Positions 53,114-62,372 of a stretch of DNA of 64,000 bases are shown here, piece after piece (position 1 is the first letter of the stretch; every line of letters begins with the position of its first letter). A program made the position numbers and the translations under genes. The notes below the pieces were generated by a model, which was not told the DNA's origin, made no database searches, and worked only from the letters and a program-made list of their open reading frames with translations. This DNA comes from Pseudomonas syringae. Lineage in GTDB: Bacteria; Pseudomonadota; Gammaproteobacteria; Pseudomonadales; Pseudomonadaceae. Where the stretch lies: positions 29,842 to 93,841 of the forward strand of contig NZ_WKEQ01000021.1 in NCBI RefSeq assembly GCF_021605415.1, in the 5' to 3' direction.

Positions 53114-54436
53114 ATGGATCTGTTTCGCAGCGCCCCGATAGCCCAGCCACTGGCCGCGCGTCTACGTGCGACCAACCTGGACGAGTATGTCGGTCAGGAG
53201 CATTTGCTCGCTCGCGGCAAGCCCCTGCGCGAGGCGCTGGAGCAGGGCGCCCTGCATTCGATGATCTTCTGGGGGCCGCCGGGCGTGGGCAAGACCACGT
53301 TGGCGCGGCTGCTCGCCGAAGTTTCCGATGCGCACTTCGAAACGGTGTCGGCGGTACTGGCCGGGGTCAAAGAGATCCGTCAGGCCGTTGAAATCGCCAA
53401 ACAGCAGGCCGGGCAATACGGCAAGCGCACGATTCTGTTCGTCGATGAAGTGCACCGTTTCAACAAATCCCAGCAGGATGCCTTTCTGCCTTACGTGGAA
53501 GACGGCACGCTGATCTTCATCGGCGCCACCACGGAAAACCCTTCGTTCGAACTCAACAACGCTTTGTTGTCGCGCGCCCGTGTATACGTGCTGAAAAGCC
53601 TCGACGAAGCGGCGCTGCGCAAATTGGTGCGTCGTGCGCTCACCGAAGAGCGCGGCCTCGGCAAGCGCAACCTGACGCTGAATGACGAAGGCTTCCAGAT
53701 GCTGCTGTCCGCCGCCGACGGCGATGGTCGACGGCTGCTCAATCTGCTGGAGAACGCCTCGGATCTGGCCGAAGACGACAGCGAAATCGGCACCGAGCTG
53801 CTGCAAAGCCTGCTCGGCGATACCCGTCGCCGTTTCGATAAGGGTGGCGAAGCGTTCTACGATCAGATTTCCGCGCTGCACAAATCGGTGCGCGGCTCCA
53901 ATCCGGATGGCGCACTGTACTGGTTTGCCCGGATGATCGACGGCGGTTGCGATCCGCTGTACCTGGCGCGGCGCGTGGTGCGCATGGCCAGTGAAGACAT
54001 CGGCAATGCCGATCCACGCGCATTGAGCCTGTGCCTGGCCGCGTGGGAAGTGCAGGAGCGGCTCGGCAGTCCGGAAGGCGAGTTGGCGGTGGCCCAGGCC
54101 ATCACCTATCTGGCTTGCGCACCGAAAAGTAACGCGGTGTATATGGGCTTCAAGACGGCGTTGCGTGCCGCTGCGGAAAACGGTTCGCTGGAAGTGCCGC
54201 TGCATCTGCGCAATGCGCCGACCAAGCTGATGAAACAGTTGGGCTACGGTGATGAATATCGCTACGCCCACGACGAGCCGGACGCCTATGCCGCCGGTGA
54301 AGATTACTTCCCGGAAGAGCTCGACCCGATTGCGTTCTATCAACCGGTGCCTCGTGGCCTGGAACTGAAGATTGGCGAGAAGCTCAACCACCTCGCCCAA
54401 CTCGACCGATTAAGCCCTCGACAGCGGAGAAAATAG
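53114..54436 (+). CDS. rarA: Replication-associated recombination protein A (MgsA/WRNIP1 family)
   Basis: The 440-residue AAA+ ATPase acts at stalled replication forks. Walker A GPPGVGKT is at residues 54-61, Walker B LFVDEVHRFNK near 111-121, sensor-1 GATTENPSFE near 136-145; the C-terminal tetramerisation domain contains GSNPDGALYWFARMI. ATG 53114 was chosen because the family starts MDLF; an upstream in-frame ATG at 53075 lies next to the REP. It overlaps the fluC start by one base. Confidence 0.95.
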   Translation: MDLFRSAPIAQPLAARLRATNLDEYVGQEHLLARGKPLREALEQGALHSMIFWGPPGVGKTTLARLLAEVSDAHFETVSAVLAGVKEIRQAVEIAKQQAGQYGKRTILFVDEVHRFNKSQQDAFLPYVEDGTLIFIGATTENPSFELNNALLSRARVYVLKSLDEAALRKLVRRALTEERGLGKRNLTLNDEGFQMLLSAADGDGRRLLNLLENASDLAEDDSEIGTELLQSLLGDTRRRFDKGGEAFYDQISALHKSVRGSNPDGALYWFARMIDGGCDPLYLARRVVRMASEDIGNADPRALSLCLAAWEVQERLGSPEGELAVAQAITYLACAPKSNAVYMGFKTALRAAAENGSLEVPLHLRNAPTKLMKQLGYGDEYRYAHDEPDAYAAGEDYFPEELDPIAFYQPVPRGLELKIGEKLNHLAQLDRLSPRQRRK

Positions 54437-54810
54437 TGCTTCCATTGATTCTCGCGGTCTCTGCCGGCGGCATGGCCGGCACGTTGTTGCGCTTCGCCAC
54501 GGCCAACTGGATCAACGCCAATTGGCCGCGGCACTTCTATACCGCGACGCTGGCCGTTAATATCGTGGGCTGCCTGCTGATCGGCGTGTTGTACGGCCTG
54601 TTTTTGATACGCCCGGAAGTGCCGATCGAGGTGCGTGCCGGGTTGATGGTCGGCTTCCTCGGGGGGCTGACGACTTTTTCATCCTTTTCACTGGATACGG
54701 TGCGCCTGCTGGAAAGCGGGCAAGTGCCGCTGGCCCTGGGCTATGCGGGCATCAGCGTATTCGGCGGGCTGCTCGCGACGTGGGCCGGCCTGTCCCTGAC
54801 CAAACTTTGA
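54436..54810 (+). CDS. crcB: Fluoride channel FluC (CrcB)
   Basis: The 124-residue four-helix protein is a dual-topology fluoride channel. Conserved residues are visible in VNIVGCLLIG (Asn of the pore) and GGLTTFSSFSLDT (the Phe-box segment, near residues 75-87). The start is GTG, sharing one base with the rarA stop (TAGTG), so it is translationally coupled. No fluoride riboswitch would be expected inside this coupled arrangement and none was seen. Confidence 0.94.
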   Translation: MLPLILAVSAGGMAGTLLRFATANWINANWPRHFYTATLAVNIVGCLLIGVLYGLFLIRPEVPIEVRAGLMVGFLGGLTTFSSFSLDTVRLLESGQVPLALGYAGISVFGGLLATWAGLSLTKL

Positions 54811-54825
54811 TAACGAGAAACCGAC

Positions 54826-56106
54826 ATGCTCGATTCCAAACTGTTACGTAGCAACCTTCAGGACGTAGCGGACCGCCTGGCTTCCCGTGGCTTTGCCCTG
54901 GATGTCGCGCGCATCGAAGCGCTGGAAGAACAGCGCAAGACCGTCCAGACCCGCACCGAAGCACTGCAGGCTGAGCGTAACGCGCGTTCCAAATCCATTG
55001 GTCAGGCCAAGCAGCGCGGCGAAGACATCGCGCCGCTGATGGCGGACGTCGAGCGCATGGCGGGCGAGTTGAGTACCGGTAAAGTCGAGCTTGACGCGAT
55101 TCAGACCGAGCTGGATTCGATCCTGCTGGGCATCCCGAACTTGCCCCATGAGTCGGTGCCTATCGGTTCGGACGAAGACGGCAACGTCGAAGTCCGCCGC
55201 TGGGGCACGCCGACCGTGTTCGATTTCCCGGTTCAGGATCACGTTGCCCTGGGTGAGAAGTTCGGCTGGCTCGACTTCGAAACCGCCGCCAAGCTGTCCG
55301 GCGCCCGTTTCGCCTTGCTGCGTGGCCCGATCGCCCGTCTGCATCGCGCCCTCGCACAGTTCATGATCAACCTGCACACCACCGAACACGGTTACGAAGA
55401 GGCATACACCCCGTATCTGGTGCAGGCGCCTGCGTTGATGGGCACCAGCCAGTTGCCGAAATTCGAGGAAGATCTGTTCAAGATCACCCGTGAAGGCGAA
55501 GCCGATCTGTACCTGATCCCGACAGCCGAAGTGTCGCTGACCAACATCGTCGCCGGCGAAATCGTTGACGCGAAACTGCTGCCGATCAAGTTCGTCGCCC
55601 ACACGCCGTGCTTTCGCAGTGAGGCCGGCGCATCGGGTCGCGACACGCGCGGCATGATCCGTCAGCACCAGTTCGACAAGGTCGAGATGGTGCAGGTCGT
55701 TGAGCCGTCGACATCGATGGACGCGCTTGAAGGCCTGACCGCCAACGCCGAGAAAGTCCTGCAACTGCTTGAGCTGCCTTACCGCACCCTGGCGCTGTGC
55801 ACCGGCGACATGGGCTTCAGCGCGGTCAAGACCTACGATCTTGAAGTGTGGATTCCGAGCCAGGACAAGTACCGTGAAATTTCGTCGTGCTCCAACTGCG
55901 GCGATTTCCAGGCCCGGCGCATGCAAGCGCGTTTCCGCAACCCGGAAACCGGCAAGCCTGAGTTGGTACACACGTTGAACGGTTCTGGTCTGGCGGTGGG
56001 TCGTACCCTTGTTGCCGTGCTGGAAAACTACCAGCAGGCCGACGGTTCGATTCGTGTGCCGGACGTGCTGAAGCCTTACATGGGTGGCCTTGAGGTCATC
56101 GGCTAA
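54826..56106 (+). CDS. serS: Seryl-tRNA synthetase
   Basis: The 426-residue class II enzyme charges tRNA-Ser and tRNA-Sec. The N-terminal coiled-coil arm (about residues 28-100, rich in Glu/Arg/Lys) contacts the tRNA; motif 2 CFRSEAGASGRDTRGMIRQH (near 264-283) and motif 3 SGLAVGRTLVAVLENYQ (near 386-402) are complete. AACGAGAAA lies before ATG 54826. It is followed directly by cysG. Confidence 0.97.
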   Translation: MLDSKLLRSNLQDVADRLASRGFALDVARIEALEEQRKTVQTRTEALQAERNARSKSIGQAKQRGEDIAPLMADVERMAGELSTGKVELDAIQTELDSILLGIPNLPHESVPIGSDEDGNVEVRRWGTPTVFDFPVQDHVALGEKFGWLDFETAAKLSGARFALLRGPIARLHRALAQFMINLHTTEHGYEEAYTPYLVQAPALMGTSQLPKFEEDLFKITREGEADLYLIPTAEVSLTNIVAGEIVDAKLLPIKFVAHTPCFRSEAGASGRDTRGMIRQHQFDKVEMVQVVEPSTSMDALEGLTANAEKVLQLLELPYRTLALCTGDMGFSAVKTYDLEVWIPSQDKYREISSCSNCGDFQARRMQARFRNPETGKPELVHTLNGSGLAVGRTLVAVLENYQQADGSIRVPDVLKPYMGGLEVIG

Positions 56107-57501
56107 ATGAAATATCTGCCGCTGTTTCACAACCTGCGCGGCAGTCGTGTGTTGGTCGTCGGCGGGGGGGAAATTGCATTGCGCAAATCCCGCCTGCTGG
56201 CCGATGCCGGTGCGCTGCTGCGGGTGGTCGCACCTGAAATCGAAATGCAACTGCGCGAACTGGTCGACACCAGCGGTGGCGAATGCCTGTTGCGCGGTTA
56301 CGTCGAGACGGATCTGGACGGATGCGGGCTGATCATTGCCGCCACCGATGATGAGGCCCTCAATGCGCAAGTGTCGACGGATGCCCATCGCCGTTGCGTG
56401 CCCGTCAACGTAGTGGATGCGCCTGCGTTGTGCAGTGTGATCTTTCCGGCGATTGTCGACCGTTCACCGTTGATCATTGCCGTCTCCAGCGGCGGCGATG
56501 CGCCGGTGCTGGCGCGCCTGATTCGCGCCAAGATTGAAACCTGGATTCCCTCAACCTATGGGCAACTGGCCGGTCTGGCGGCGCGTTTCCGCCATCAGGT
56601 CAAAGGCCTGTTTCCGGATGTGCAGCAGCGTCGTGGTTTCTGGGAAGACGTCTTCCAGGGCCCGATTGCCGACCGCCAACTGGCCGGGCAGGGTGGCGAG
56701 GCCGAGCGCCTGCTGCAGGCGAAGATCGACGGTGAAGCGACTGTCACCACCGGCGAGGTTTACCTGGTCGGCGCGGGACCGGGCGATCCGGATCTGCTGA
56801 CCTTCCGCGCCTTGCGCCTGATGCAACAGGCTGATGTGGTGCTGTACGACCGTCTGGTCGCTCCGGCGATTCTGGAGCTGTGCCGTCGTGATGCCGAGCG
56901 CGTGTATGTCGGCAAGCGTCGCGCCGAGCATACGGTGCCGCAGGATCAGATCAACCAGCAATTGGTCGATCTGGCCAAGGCCGGCAAGCGGGTGGTGCGG
57001 TTGAAGGGCGGCGATCCGTTCATCTTCGGCCGTGGCGGTGAAGAGATCGAAGAGCTGGCCGCCCATGGCATTCCATTCCAGGTGGTGCCGGGGATCACGG
57101 CGGCCAGTGGGTGCGCGGCCTATGCCGGGATTCCGCTGACCCACCGCGATCATGCGCAATCGGTACGTTTCGTCACCGGGCATTTGAAGGACGGTTCCAC
57201 CGATCTGCCGTGGTCTGACCTCGTCGCCCCCGCGCAGACGCTGGTGTTTTACATGGGCCTGGTGGGTTTGCCGATTATTTGCGAGCAATTGATCAAACAC
57301 GGTCGCGCAGCGGACACCCCGGCGGCGTTGATCCAGCAGGGCACCACGGTCAATCAGCGAGTGTTTACCGGCACGCTGGCGGATTTGCCGCAGATGGTCG
57401 CGGAGCATGAAGTGCATGCGCCGACGCTGGTGATCGTGGGTGAAGTAGTCCAGCTGCGCGAGAAACTGGCGTGGTTTGAAGGGGCTCAGGGGCAGGTCTA
57501 G
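56107..57501 (+). CDS. cysG: Siroheme synthase CysG (three activities)
   Basis: The 464-residue fusion makes siroheme from uroporphyrinogen III. The N-terminal half (1-205) is the NAD-dependent dehydrogenase/ferrochelatase with VVGGGEIALRKS (residues 17-28); the C-terminal half is the SAM-dependent methyltransferase with VYLVGAGPGDPDLLTF (near 218-233) and VVRLKGGDPFIFGRGGEE. Its ATG follows the serS stop with no gap. Siroheme serves sulfite and nitrite reductases. Confidence 0.96.
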   Translation: MKYLPLFHNLRGSRVLVVGGGEIALRKSRLLADAGALLRVVAPEIEMQLRELVDTSGGECLLRGYVETDLDGCGLIIAATDDEALNAQVSTDAHRRCVPVNVVDAPALCSVIFPAIVDRSPLIIAVSSGGDAPVLARLIRAKIETWIPSTYGQLAGLAARFRHQVKGLFPDVQQRRGFWEDVFQGPIADRQLAGQGGEAERLLQAKIDGEATVTTGEVYLVGAGPGDPDLLTFRALRLMQQADVVLYDRLVAPAILELCRRDAERVYVGKRRAEHTVPQDQINQQLVDLAKAGKRVVRLKGGDPFIFGRGGEEIEELAAHGIPFQVVPGITAASGCAAYAGIPLTHRDHAQSVRFVTGHLKDGSTDLPWSDLVAPAQTLVFYMGLVGLPIICEQLIKHGRAADTPAALIQQGTTVNQRVFTGTLADLPQMVAEHEVHAPTLVIVGEVVQLREKLAWFEGAQGQV

Positions 57502-57514
57502 AAATCCGCTTCGT

Positions 57515-57613
57515 CCCCTATCGCTGGCAAGCCAGCTCTTACAGGTTTTGTGTTGAGGCTGCAATCTCAGCATCACGCAAATCCCTGTGGGAGCTGGCTT
57601 GCCAGCGATGGGG
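57515..57613. repeat. REPIN (GCTGGCTTGCCAGC type)
   Basis: CCCCTATCGCTGGCAAGCCA at 57515 and AGCTGGCTTGCCAGCGATGG ending near 57613 are complementary and can pair over a loop of about 45 bases. Same family as 39897-39992. It lies between converging cysG and the glutathionyl-hydroquinone reductase gene. Confidence 0.85.
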
Positions 57614-57633
57614 TTTCCAAATCAGCGCATGCC

Positions 57634-58635
57634 TCAACCTTTGTTCCAAACCCCTTTACCGCTCAACCGTGCCCGGTCATGAGCCGCTTTGAAGTCCTGC
57701 TCCGGCCCTTTCGGCACAATCCCTGTCGGGTTGATGGTTTTGTGGCTGCCGTAATAGTGGTTTTTGATGTGCTGGAAATCCACCGTCTCTGCAATTCCCG
57801 GCCATTGATACAGCTCGCGTAGCCAGTTCGACAGGTTCGGATAATCGGCAACGCGCCGCAGGTTGCACTTGAAGTGCCCGTGGTACACCGCATCAAAGCG
57901 AATCATCGTGGTGAACAAGCGAACATCCGCTTCCGTCAGGTATTCCCCCGTCAGGTAGCGATTGGCATCGAGCACTTGCTCCAGATGATCCAGCTCGGCA
58001 AAAACATCATCGAACGCTTCTTCGTACGCCTGCTGCGAGGTGGCAAACCCGGCGCGGTATACGCCGTTGTTGACGGCCGGATAAATTCGCTCGTTCAACG
58101 CATCGATTTCGGCGCGCAATGGCTGCGGATAGAAATCCAGATCGTTGCCGGTCAAGTCGTCGAAAGCGCTGTTGAACATGCGGATGATTTCCGCCGATTC
58201 GTTGCTGACAATGCGTTTCTGCTGCTTATCCCACAGCACCGGCACAGTGACACGGCCGGTGTAATCGGCGGTGTCAGCGGTGTAGCGCTGGTGGAGGAAC
58301 TGCAAGTCACCCAGTTTATCGCCGGTCGAACCGAGTTCCTGATCGAACGTCCAGCCGTTTTCAAGCATCAGCCAACTGACTACCGATACATCGATCAGGC
58401 TTTCCAGACCCTTGAGCTTGCGCAAAATCAGCGTGCGATGCGCCCACGGGCAGGCAAGGGAAACATAGAGATGATAGCGCCCGGCTTCGGCGGCAAATCC
58501 GCCATCGCCGCTTGGGCCGGGTTGGCCATCAGCGGTGACCCAGTGGCGGCGTTGCGCCTGTTCGCGCTGAAAAGCGCCGTCCTTGCTGCTTTCGTACCAC
58601 TTGTCCTGCCAGCGGCCATCGACTAACAAACCCAT
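57634..58635 (-). CDS. yqjG: Glutathionyl-hydroquinone reductase (YqjG/Xi-class glutathione transferase)
   Basis: The 333-residue protein has an N-terminal thioredoxin fold with catalytic Cys62 in SLACPWAHRT and a C-terminal helical domain with LTEADVRLFTTMIRFD (near 251-266). The family reduces glutathionyl-hydroquinones using glutathione in the cytoplasm. ATG 58635 gives MGLLVDGRWQ, the family start. It is transcribed alone; the 92 bp upstream up to the ybiB stop may hold the promoter. Confidence 0.92.
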   Translation of the reverse strand: MGLLVDGRWQDKWYESSKDGAFQREQAQRRHWVTADGQPGPSGDGGFAAEAGRYHLYVSLACPWAHRTLILRKLKGLESLIDVSVVSWLMLENGWTFDQELGSTGDKLGDLQFLHQRYTADTADYTGRVTVPVLWDKQQKRIVSNESAEIIRMFNSAFDDLTGNDLDFYPQPLRAEIDALNERIYPAVNNGVYRAGFATSQQAYEEAFDDVFAELDHLEQVLDANRYLTGEYLTEADVRLFTTMIRFDAVYHGHFKCNLRRVADYPNLSNWLRELYQWPGIAETVDFQHIKNHYYGSHKTINPTGIVPKGPEQDFKAAHDRARLSGKGVWNKG

Positions 58636-58727
58636 GATCAAGACTCCTCGGAACCAATATTCGTTGGAGTCGAGTCTATTCGTATGAGTTCGAACAAAAA
58701 GCGCAAAGATCGGGCGTGAATGATCGG

Positions 58728-59729
58728 TTAAATCGATCTGTCCCGGGCGTCCCAGTATTTCTCGGCGGTGGCAAAGGCCTCGACGTGATCTTGCCCGAGA
58801 CCACGCAGGGCGAGGGCCATGGTCGAAATCAGGGCCATCTGCGGGTAGCTGTCGACGACGTCGCCGCGCCATACGGCTTTCAAATGCTCGATGTCGAGCG
58901 AGGCCGGTTTGACGTGACGTTGCGCCGACAGTTGTGGCCATTCCTCGTCCCAGCTTTCGCCGCCGGTCGTACCGTATAGGTGACTGGCGGCGTCCGGGTT
59001 GATCTCGATTTCGCCACCGTCGCCCTTGATCACGATTGATGTATCGCCGAGCAGACCACTGGCATCGCGGTGCACCGCCTGATAACCCGGGTGGAAAATG
59101 CTTTGCAGGCCGCAGCGCGCACCGAGCGGATTAAGGATCCGCGCCAATGAGTGAATCGGCGAGCGCAGGCCCAGGGTGTTGCGCAGATCAATCATCTTTT
59201 GCAGTTGCGGCGCCCAGTCCATCAGCGGCATGAACGCCAGACCGCCGTCATCCAGCGCGCTGCCGACTTGCTGCCAGTTGCGGCACAGCGGGATGTTCAG
59301 TTCGCCGAGCAGTTGCTCCGAATACAGGCGCCCGGCGGTATGGGCGCCGCCGCCATGCATGAAAATCCGGGTGCCGTTCTGCGCCAGGCACTTGGCTGCG
59401 AGCAAATACCAAGGCAAGTGACGCTTCTTTCCGGCGTAGGTCGGCCAATCGAGATCGACATTCAGTGCCGGAGCCTGCAAGCGCTCACGCAGGGCTTCGG
59501 TGAAGCCAGCCATTTCCTCGGCGCTTTCTTCCTTGTGTCGCAGCAGCATCAGGAACGCGCCGAGCTGGGTTTCTTCGACGGCGTTGTCGAGCACCATGCC
59601 CATCGCTTCGCGGGCTTCTTCGCGGGTCAGGTCGCGGGCGCCGCGTTTGCCTTTGCCAAGGATGCGCACAAATTGGGCAAAGGGGTGTTCGGCGGGCGTT
59701 TCGAGGGTCAGCGCTGGATAGTCGGTCAT
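58728..59729 (-). CDS. ybiB: YbiB (TrpD2) nucleic-acid-binding glycosyltransferase-fold protein
   Basis: The 333-residue protein has the anthranilate phosphoribosyltransferase fold: an N-terminal helical domain with GKGKRGARDLTREEAREAMG (near 25-44) and a Rossmann-like domain with HGGGAHTAGR. In E. coli YbiB binds DNA/RNA non-specifically and is under SOS control; its enzyme activity is unknown. Here it is the last gene of the tusDCBE cluster and overlaps the tusE stop by 4 bp. Confidence 0.88.
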   Translation of the reverse strand: MTDYPALTLETPAEHPFAQFVRILGKGKRGARDLTREEAREAMGMVLDNAVEETQLGAFLMLLRHKEESAEEMAGFTEALRERLQAPALNVDLDWPTYAGKKRHLPWYLLAAKCLAQNGTRIFMHGGGAHTAGRLYSEQLLGELNIPLCRNWQQVGSALDDGGLAFMPLMDWAPQLQKMIDLRNTLGLRSPIHSLARILNPLGARCGLQSIFHPGYQAVHRDASGLLGDTSIVIKGDGGEIEINPDAASHLYGTTGGESWDEEWPQLSAQRHVKPASLDIEHLKAVWRGDVVDSYPQMALISTMALALRGLGQDHVEAFATAEKYWDARDRSI

Positions 59730-60061
59730 AAGCAGTTCGTCGGTTTGGGCAGGCCCGCCAGTTTCGCGGCGAGTTTGGCGGGGGTGCCTTTGAACAGTCG
59801 GTTGAGGTGCAGGCTGTTGCCTTTGTCCGGGCCGAGCTTTAGTGCGGTGTATTTGATCAGCGGGCGAGTGGCCGGGGACAGCTGAAATTCTGTGTAGAAG
59901 CTGCGCAGCAGTTCGAGGATTTCCCAATGCTCGGGACTCAACTCGATGCCTTCGGCGGCGGCGAGGGCGGTGGCGACGTCGTGAGACCAGTCACTCAGAT
60001 CGACGAGAAAGCCGTCCTTGTCCAGTTCAATGGTGCGGTCGCCGACGGTCAGAGTGTTCAT
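59726..60061 (-). CDS. tusE: Sulfur relay protein TusE (DsrC family)
   Basis: The 111-residue protein ends PKPTNCL, so the conserved penultimate Cys (C110) that carries persulfide is present. HTH-like core SDWSHDVATALAAAEGIELS is typical. TusE receives sulfur from TusD and passes it to MnmA. It overlaps tusB and ybiB by 4 bp each. Confidence 0.94.
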   Translation of the reverse strand: MNTLTVGDRTIELDKDGFLVDLSDWSHDVATALAAAEGIELSPEHWEILELLRSFYTEFQLSPATRPLIKYTALKLGPDKGNSLHLNRLFKGTPAKLAAKLAGLPKPTNCL

Positions 60062-60351
60062 AGCCACGTGTTGACCTTGTCGTGCTCGATCGACAGTTCC
60101 ACGAACGCCGGGTAATCGATCATTTGTGCCCAATCAGGCACGTCGATGGCCCGGGCCTCGGCGTCTTCGGCCAGGACGAAGAGCTTCACGCGTCGAGCGT
60201 CCAGCGCATTGAACGGCGCAGTGTCCGCTTGCAGGGCATAAGCGGCGTCGCCGCACAGTAGCAGCGCGTCGGCGGAACCGATCAGGCGCAGGCAACTGGT
60301 CAGACGATCATCGCCGAATGGGGAATGAGACAACACATGCAAAGTCGACAT
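60058..60351 (-). CDS. tusB: Sulfur relay protein TusB (DsrH family)
   Basis: The 97-residue DsrH-like protein (MSTLHVLSHSPFGDDRLTS) is the third subunit of the TusBCD hexamer. Cys residues near 20 and 33 are visible. It shares one base with the tusC stop (TGATG) and overlaps tusE by 4 bp. Confidence 0.9.
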   Translation of the reverse strand: MSTLHVLSHSPFGDDRLTSCLRLIGSADALLLCGDAAYALQADTAPFNALDARRVKLFVLAEDAEARAIDVPDWAQMIDYPAFVELSIEHDKVNTWL

Positions 60352-60707
60352 CAGAGGGTGATCACCTGGTCGTAGCGGTCAATGAGGGCGGTGACGTGTT
60401 CGGCTGAGAGCGGTTGTGCTTCGTCCAGCGACAGCGTGCCGAGACCTCGAGAATTCGCGCTGTCGGCGCAGTAAAACAGCTCTTCGATGCCAAACATGGG
60501 CAACGCCTGGAGGTTGGCGCTCAGATCTTTCTGTTGCAAGGTTTTAGCGTTTTGGCCGGCGGCCAGTTGCAGCACGCCATCATCGAGAAACAGCAGGCCA
60601 ATTGGCAGGTCGAAGGCGCCGCCGGCGAGGACGATGTCCAGCGCTTCGCGAGCGCCGGGGCCGGACCATGGCGATTGGCGGCTGATGATCAACAGGGATT
60701 TGGCCAT
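60351..60707 (-). CDS. tusC: Sulfur relay protein TusC (DsrF family)
   Basis: The 118-residue DsrE/F-fold protein (MAKSLLIISRQSPWSGPGAR) forms the TusBCD complex. It starts one base after the tusD stop. The DsrF-type segment SANLQALPMFGIEELFYCAD is visible around residues 64-83. Confidence 0.92.
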   Translation of the reverse strand: MAKSLLIISRQSPWSGPGAREALDIVLAGGAFDLPIGLLFLDDGVLQLAAGQNAKTLQQKDLSANLQALPMFGIEELFYCADSANSRGLGTLSLDEAQPLSAEHVTALIDRYDQVITL

Positions 60708-60708
60708 G

Positions 60709-61101
60709 TCAGGCGCCTCCGAAACAGATCAGGCGGTCGGCGTCTTGTATCGCGTCGTGCAATTGGCCGAGGCCGGAGAGTTCCCAGGGAGTGCTGACCG
60801 CTACGGCGTCACGTTGGTAGCGTGCGGCTTCTTCGTTGTTCAGTACGCCACGGCGCAGCGCGGCGGCGATGCAGACGACGCCGTCGAGGTTGTGTTCGGT
60901 GATGAAGGTGCGCCATTGCTTGGGCAGGTCTAATTCGTCCTGCGGGGTGACCACGCTGTCGGCGGCGTTGTAGACGCCGTCCTGGTAGAAGAACAGGCGG
61001 GTGATTTCGTGGCCGGCCTTTTGCAGCGCTTGGGCGAATAGCAGGGCGCGGCGGGAGGAGGGGGCGTGGGCGGCGGAGAATAGCGCTATGGCGAACTTCA
61101 T
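60709..61101 (-). CDS. tusD: Sulfurtransferase TusD (DsrE family)
   Basis: The 130-residue protein has the active Cys at residue 77 in DGVVCIAAALRRG, equivalent to the E. coli TusD catalytic Cys. ATG 61101 (MKFAIALFSA) is preferred over an upstream ATG at 61131. It accepts sulfur from TusA, whose gene is not in this window, and is first in the tusDCBE-ybiB operon. Confidence 0.94.
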   Translation of the reverse strand: MKFAIALFSAAHAPSSRRALLFAQALQKAGHEITRLFFYQDGVYNAADSVVTPQDELDLPKQWRTFITEHNLDGVVCIAAALRRGVLNNEEAARYQRDAVAVSTPWELSGLGQLHDAIQDADRLICFGGA

Positions 61102-61178
61102 GATGGGCTCGATCTGTGAATCTGGGGGCATGATAAAGCTTTCTGGGGGTGGCGGTATGGAGTCTTGTGTCTACCAGT

Positions 61179-61883
61179 TCAGCGCGGCATATAGCCCAAC
61201 TGCCAACGCCGGGGGATTTTCAGCGATATCAGCCCCAATAGGCCTGCGAGCAGTCCGCTGACGAACAACGCCTGGAGTCCGAGGTGATGCTCAAGCACCG
61301 CACCGATTACGGCGCCGATCAACATTCCGCTCCACGGCACCAGTTGCACCCGCCAGCCATTGCGTCGTTCACCCAGCATCCAGCGCCCCAGTCCCCGGCC
61401 GAAACGCGACAGTGCGCCGGTGACGTAGGTCAGGCCGACCGGCAGGCCGTTTACTTCTTCCACGGCTGCATTGAGCATGCCCATGGCGATGATTGCCGCC
61501 AACAGCGCCGGCAGTTGTGTATCGAAGGGCCAGGCTGCGGCGGCGCACAGCAGGGTGGCGATGCACAGGAGCAAGGGCAGCGCCCGTCGGCCTCCGAAGC
61601 GTCCGACGACGATGCCGAGCGCGTTGCCGATGATGAACGTGGCGACCAGGATCACCAGCCGCACGGTCAAGCCGAGGTCGCCATCGCTGATTGCCACTGC
61701 GAGTCGTGTGGTGTTGCCGCTCATGAATGAGACGAAGTCGCCGCTGGCCATGAAGCCGATGGCATCGGTCATGCCGGCCAGTACCGAGAGGCTGGCGACC
61801 AGGGCCAGGCCGATGCGCCCGCGCCATTTTTGTGTGTGCAGGTGGCCAGGGCTGGCGCGGTGGGTAGAGGCGGAGGGCAGCAT
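61179..61883 (-). CDS. DUF1275 (YoaK-like) membrane protein
   Basis: The 234-residue protein has about six hydrophobic helices and the family segment ASGDFVSFMSGNTTRLAVAI (near residues 46-65) with NGLPVGLTYVTGALSRFG near 144-161. The role of the family is unknown; transport has been suggested from topology only. It is 25 bp downstream of a DUF6388 gene and probably in the same transcript. Confidence 0.85.
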   Translation of the reverse strand: MLPSASTHRASPGHLHTQKWRGRIGLALVASLSVLAGMTDAIGFMASGDFVSFMSGNTTRLAVAISDGDLGLTVRLVILVATFIIGNALGIVVGRFGGRRALPLLLCIATLLCAAAAWPFDTQLPALLAAIIAMGMLNAAVEEVNGLPVGLTYVTGALSRFGRGLGRWMLGERRNGWRVQLVPWSGMLIGAVIGAVLEHHLGLQALFVSGLLAGLLGLISLKIPRRWQLGYMPR

Positions 61884-61908
61884 CGTCGTGGATGTCCTTT
61901 ATGGGCGG

Positions 61909-62238
61909 TTATAGCTTTATCCCGTGCAGATCGCAATATTCCGGCCAATCCATCCCGGCCATTTCCGCGACTTCGCGGTGCACCTCAAGACGTTGTTTTT
62001 GATAGTCGGCAGGCGTCGGTGCGGTCAGTTGCAGGGTCAGTTCCCAGGCGAATAAACCCAGCGCTTCAGCCTCGGCCTCGAAGGCTTCATGCAGGCGTTC
62101 TTCGCGGTATTGCGCCTGGGTTTCGCCCTTGGCCTGGGCCAGTAGCGGATTGAGGTGATCGAGGATTTCGCGCAGTTCGGGGCGCGCGTCGAGAAAAAGT
62201 TGTAGAGCCTGTTCGTGTCGTTGGTCGGTGGCCGCCAT
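61909..62238 (-). CDS. DUF6388 family small cytoplasmic protein
   Basis: The 109-residue protein is hydrophilic and Glu/Leu-rich, largely helical (ALQLFLDARPELREILDHLN; EERLHEAFEAEAEALGLFAW), ending WPEYCDLHGIKL. It resembles small proteins frequent in Pseudomonas (DUF6388). No signal or catalytic motif is seen. It lies upstream of the DUF1275 gene and diverges from a lipoprotein gene. Confidence 0.7.
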   Translation of the reverse strand: MAATDQRHEQALQLFLDARPELREILDHLNPLLAQAKGETQAQYREERLHEAFEAEAEALGLFAWELTLQLTAPTPADYQKQRLEVHREVAEMAGMDWPEYCDLHGIKL

Positions 62239-62372
62239 GTGTTTTCCTTGTGAGGCTAATGACCTTTGATTGCCGGAGCACTATAAAAGTGTCGCGCTCT
62301 GATTGCAGTAAAGCAGAACGATACCCGACGCCACGGTGATACAGTCCGCTTTTTCCTGAATGAGCGAACACG

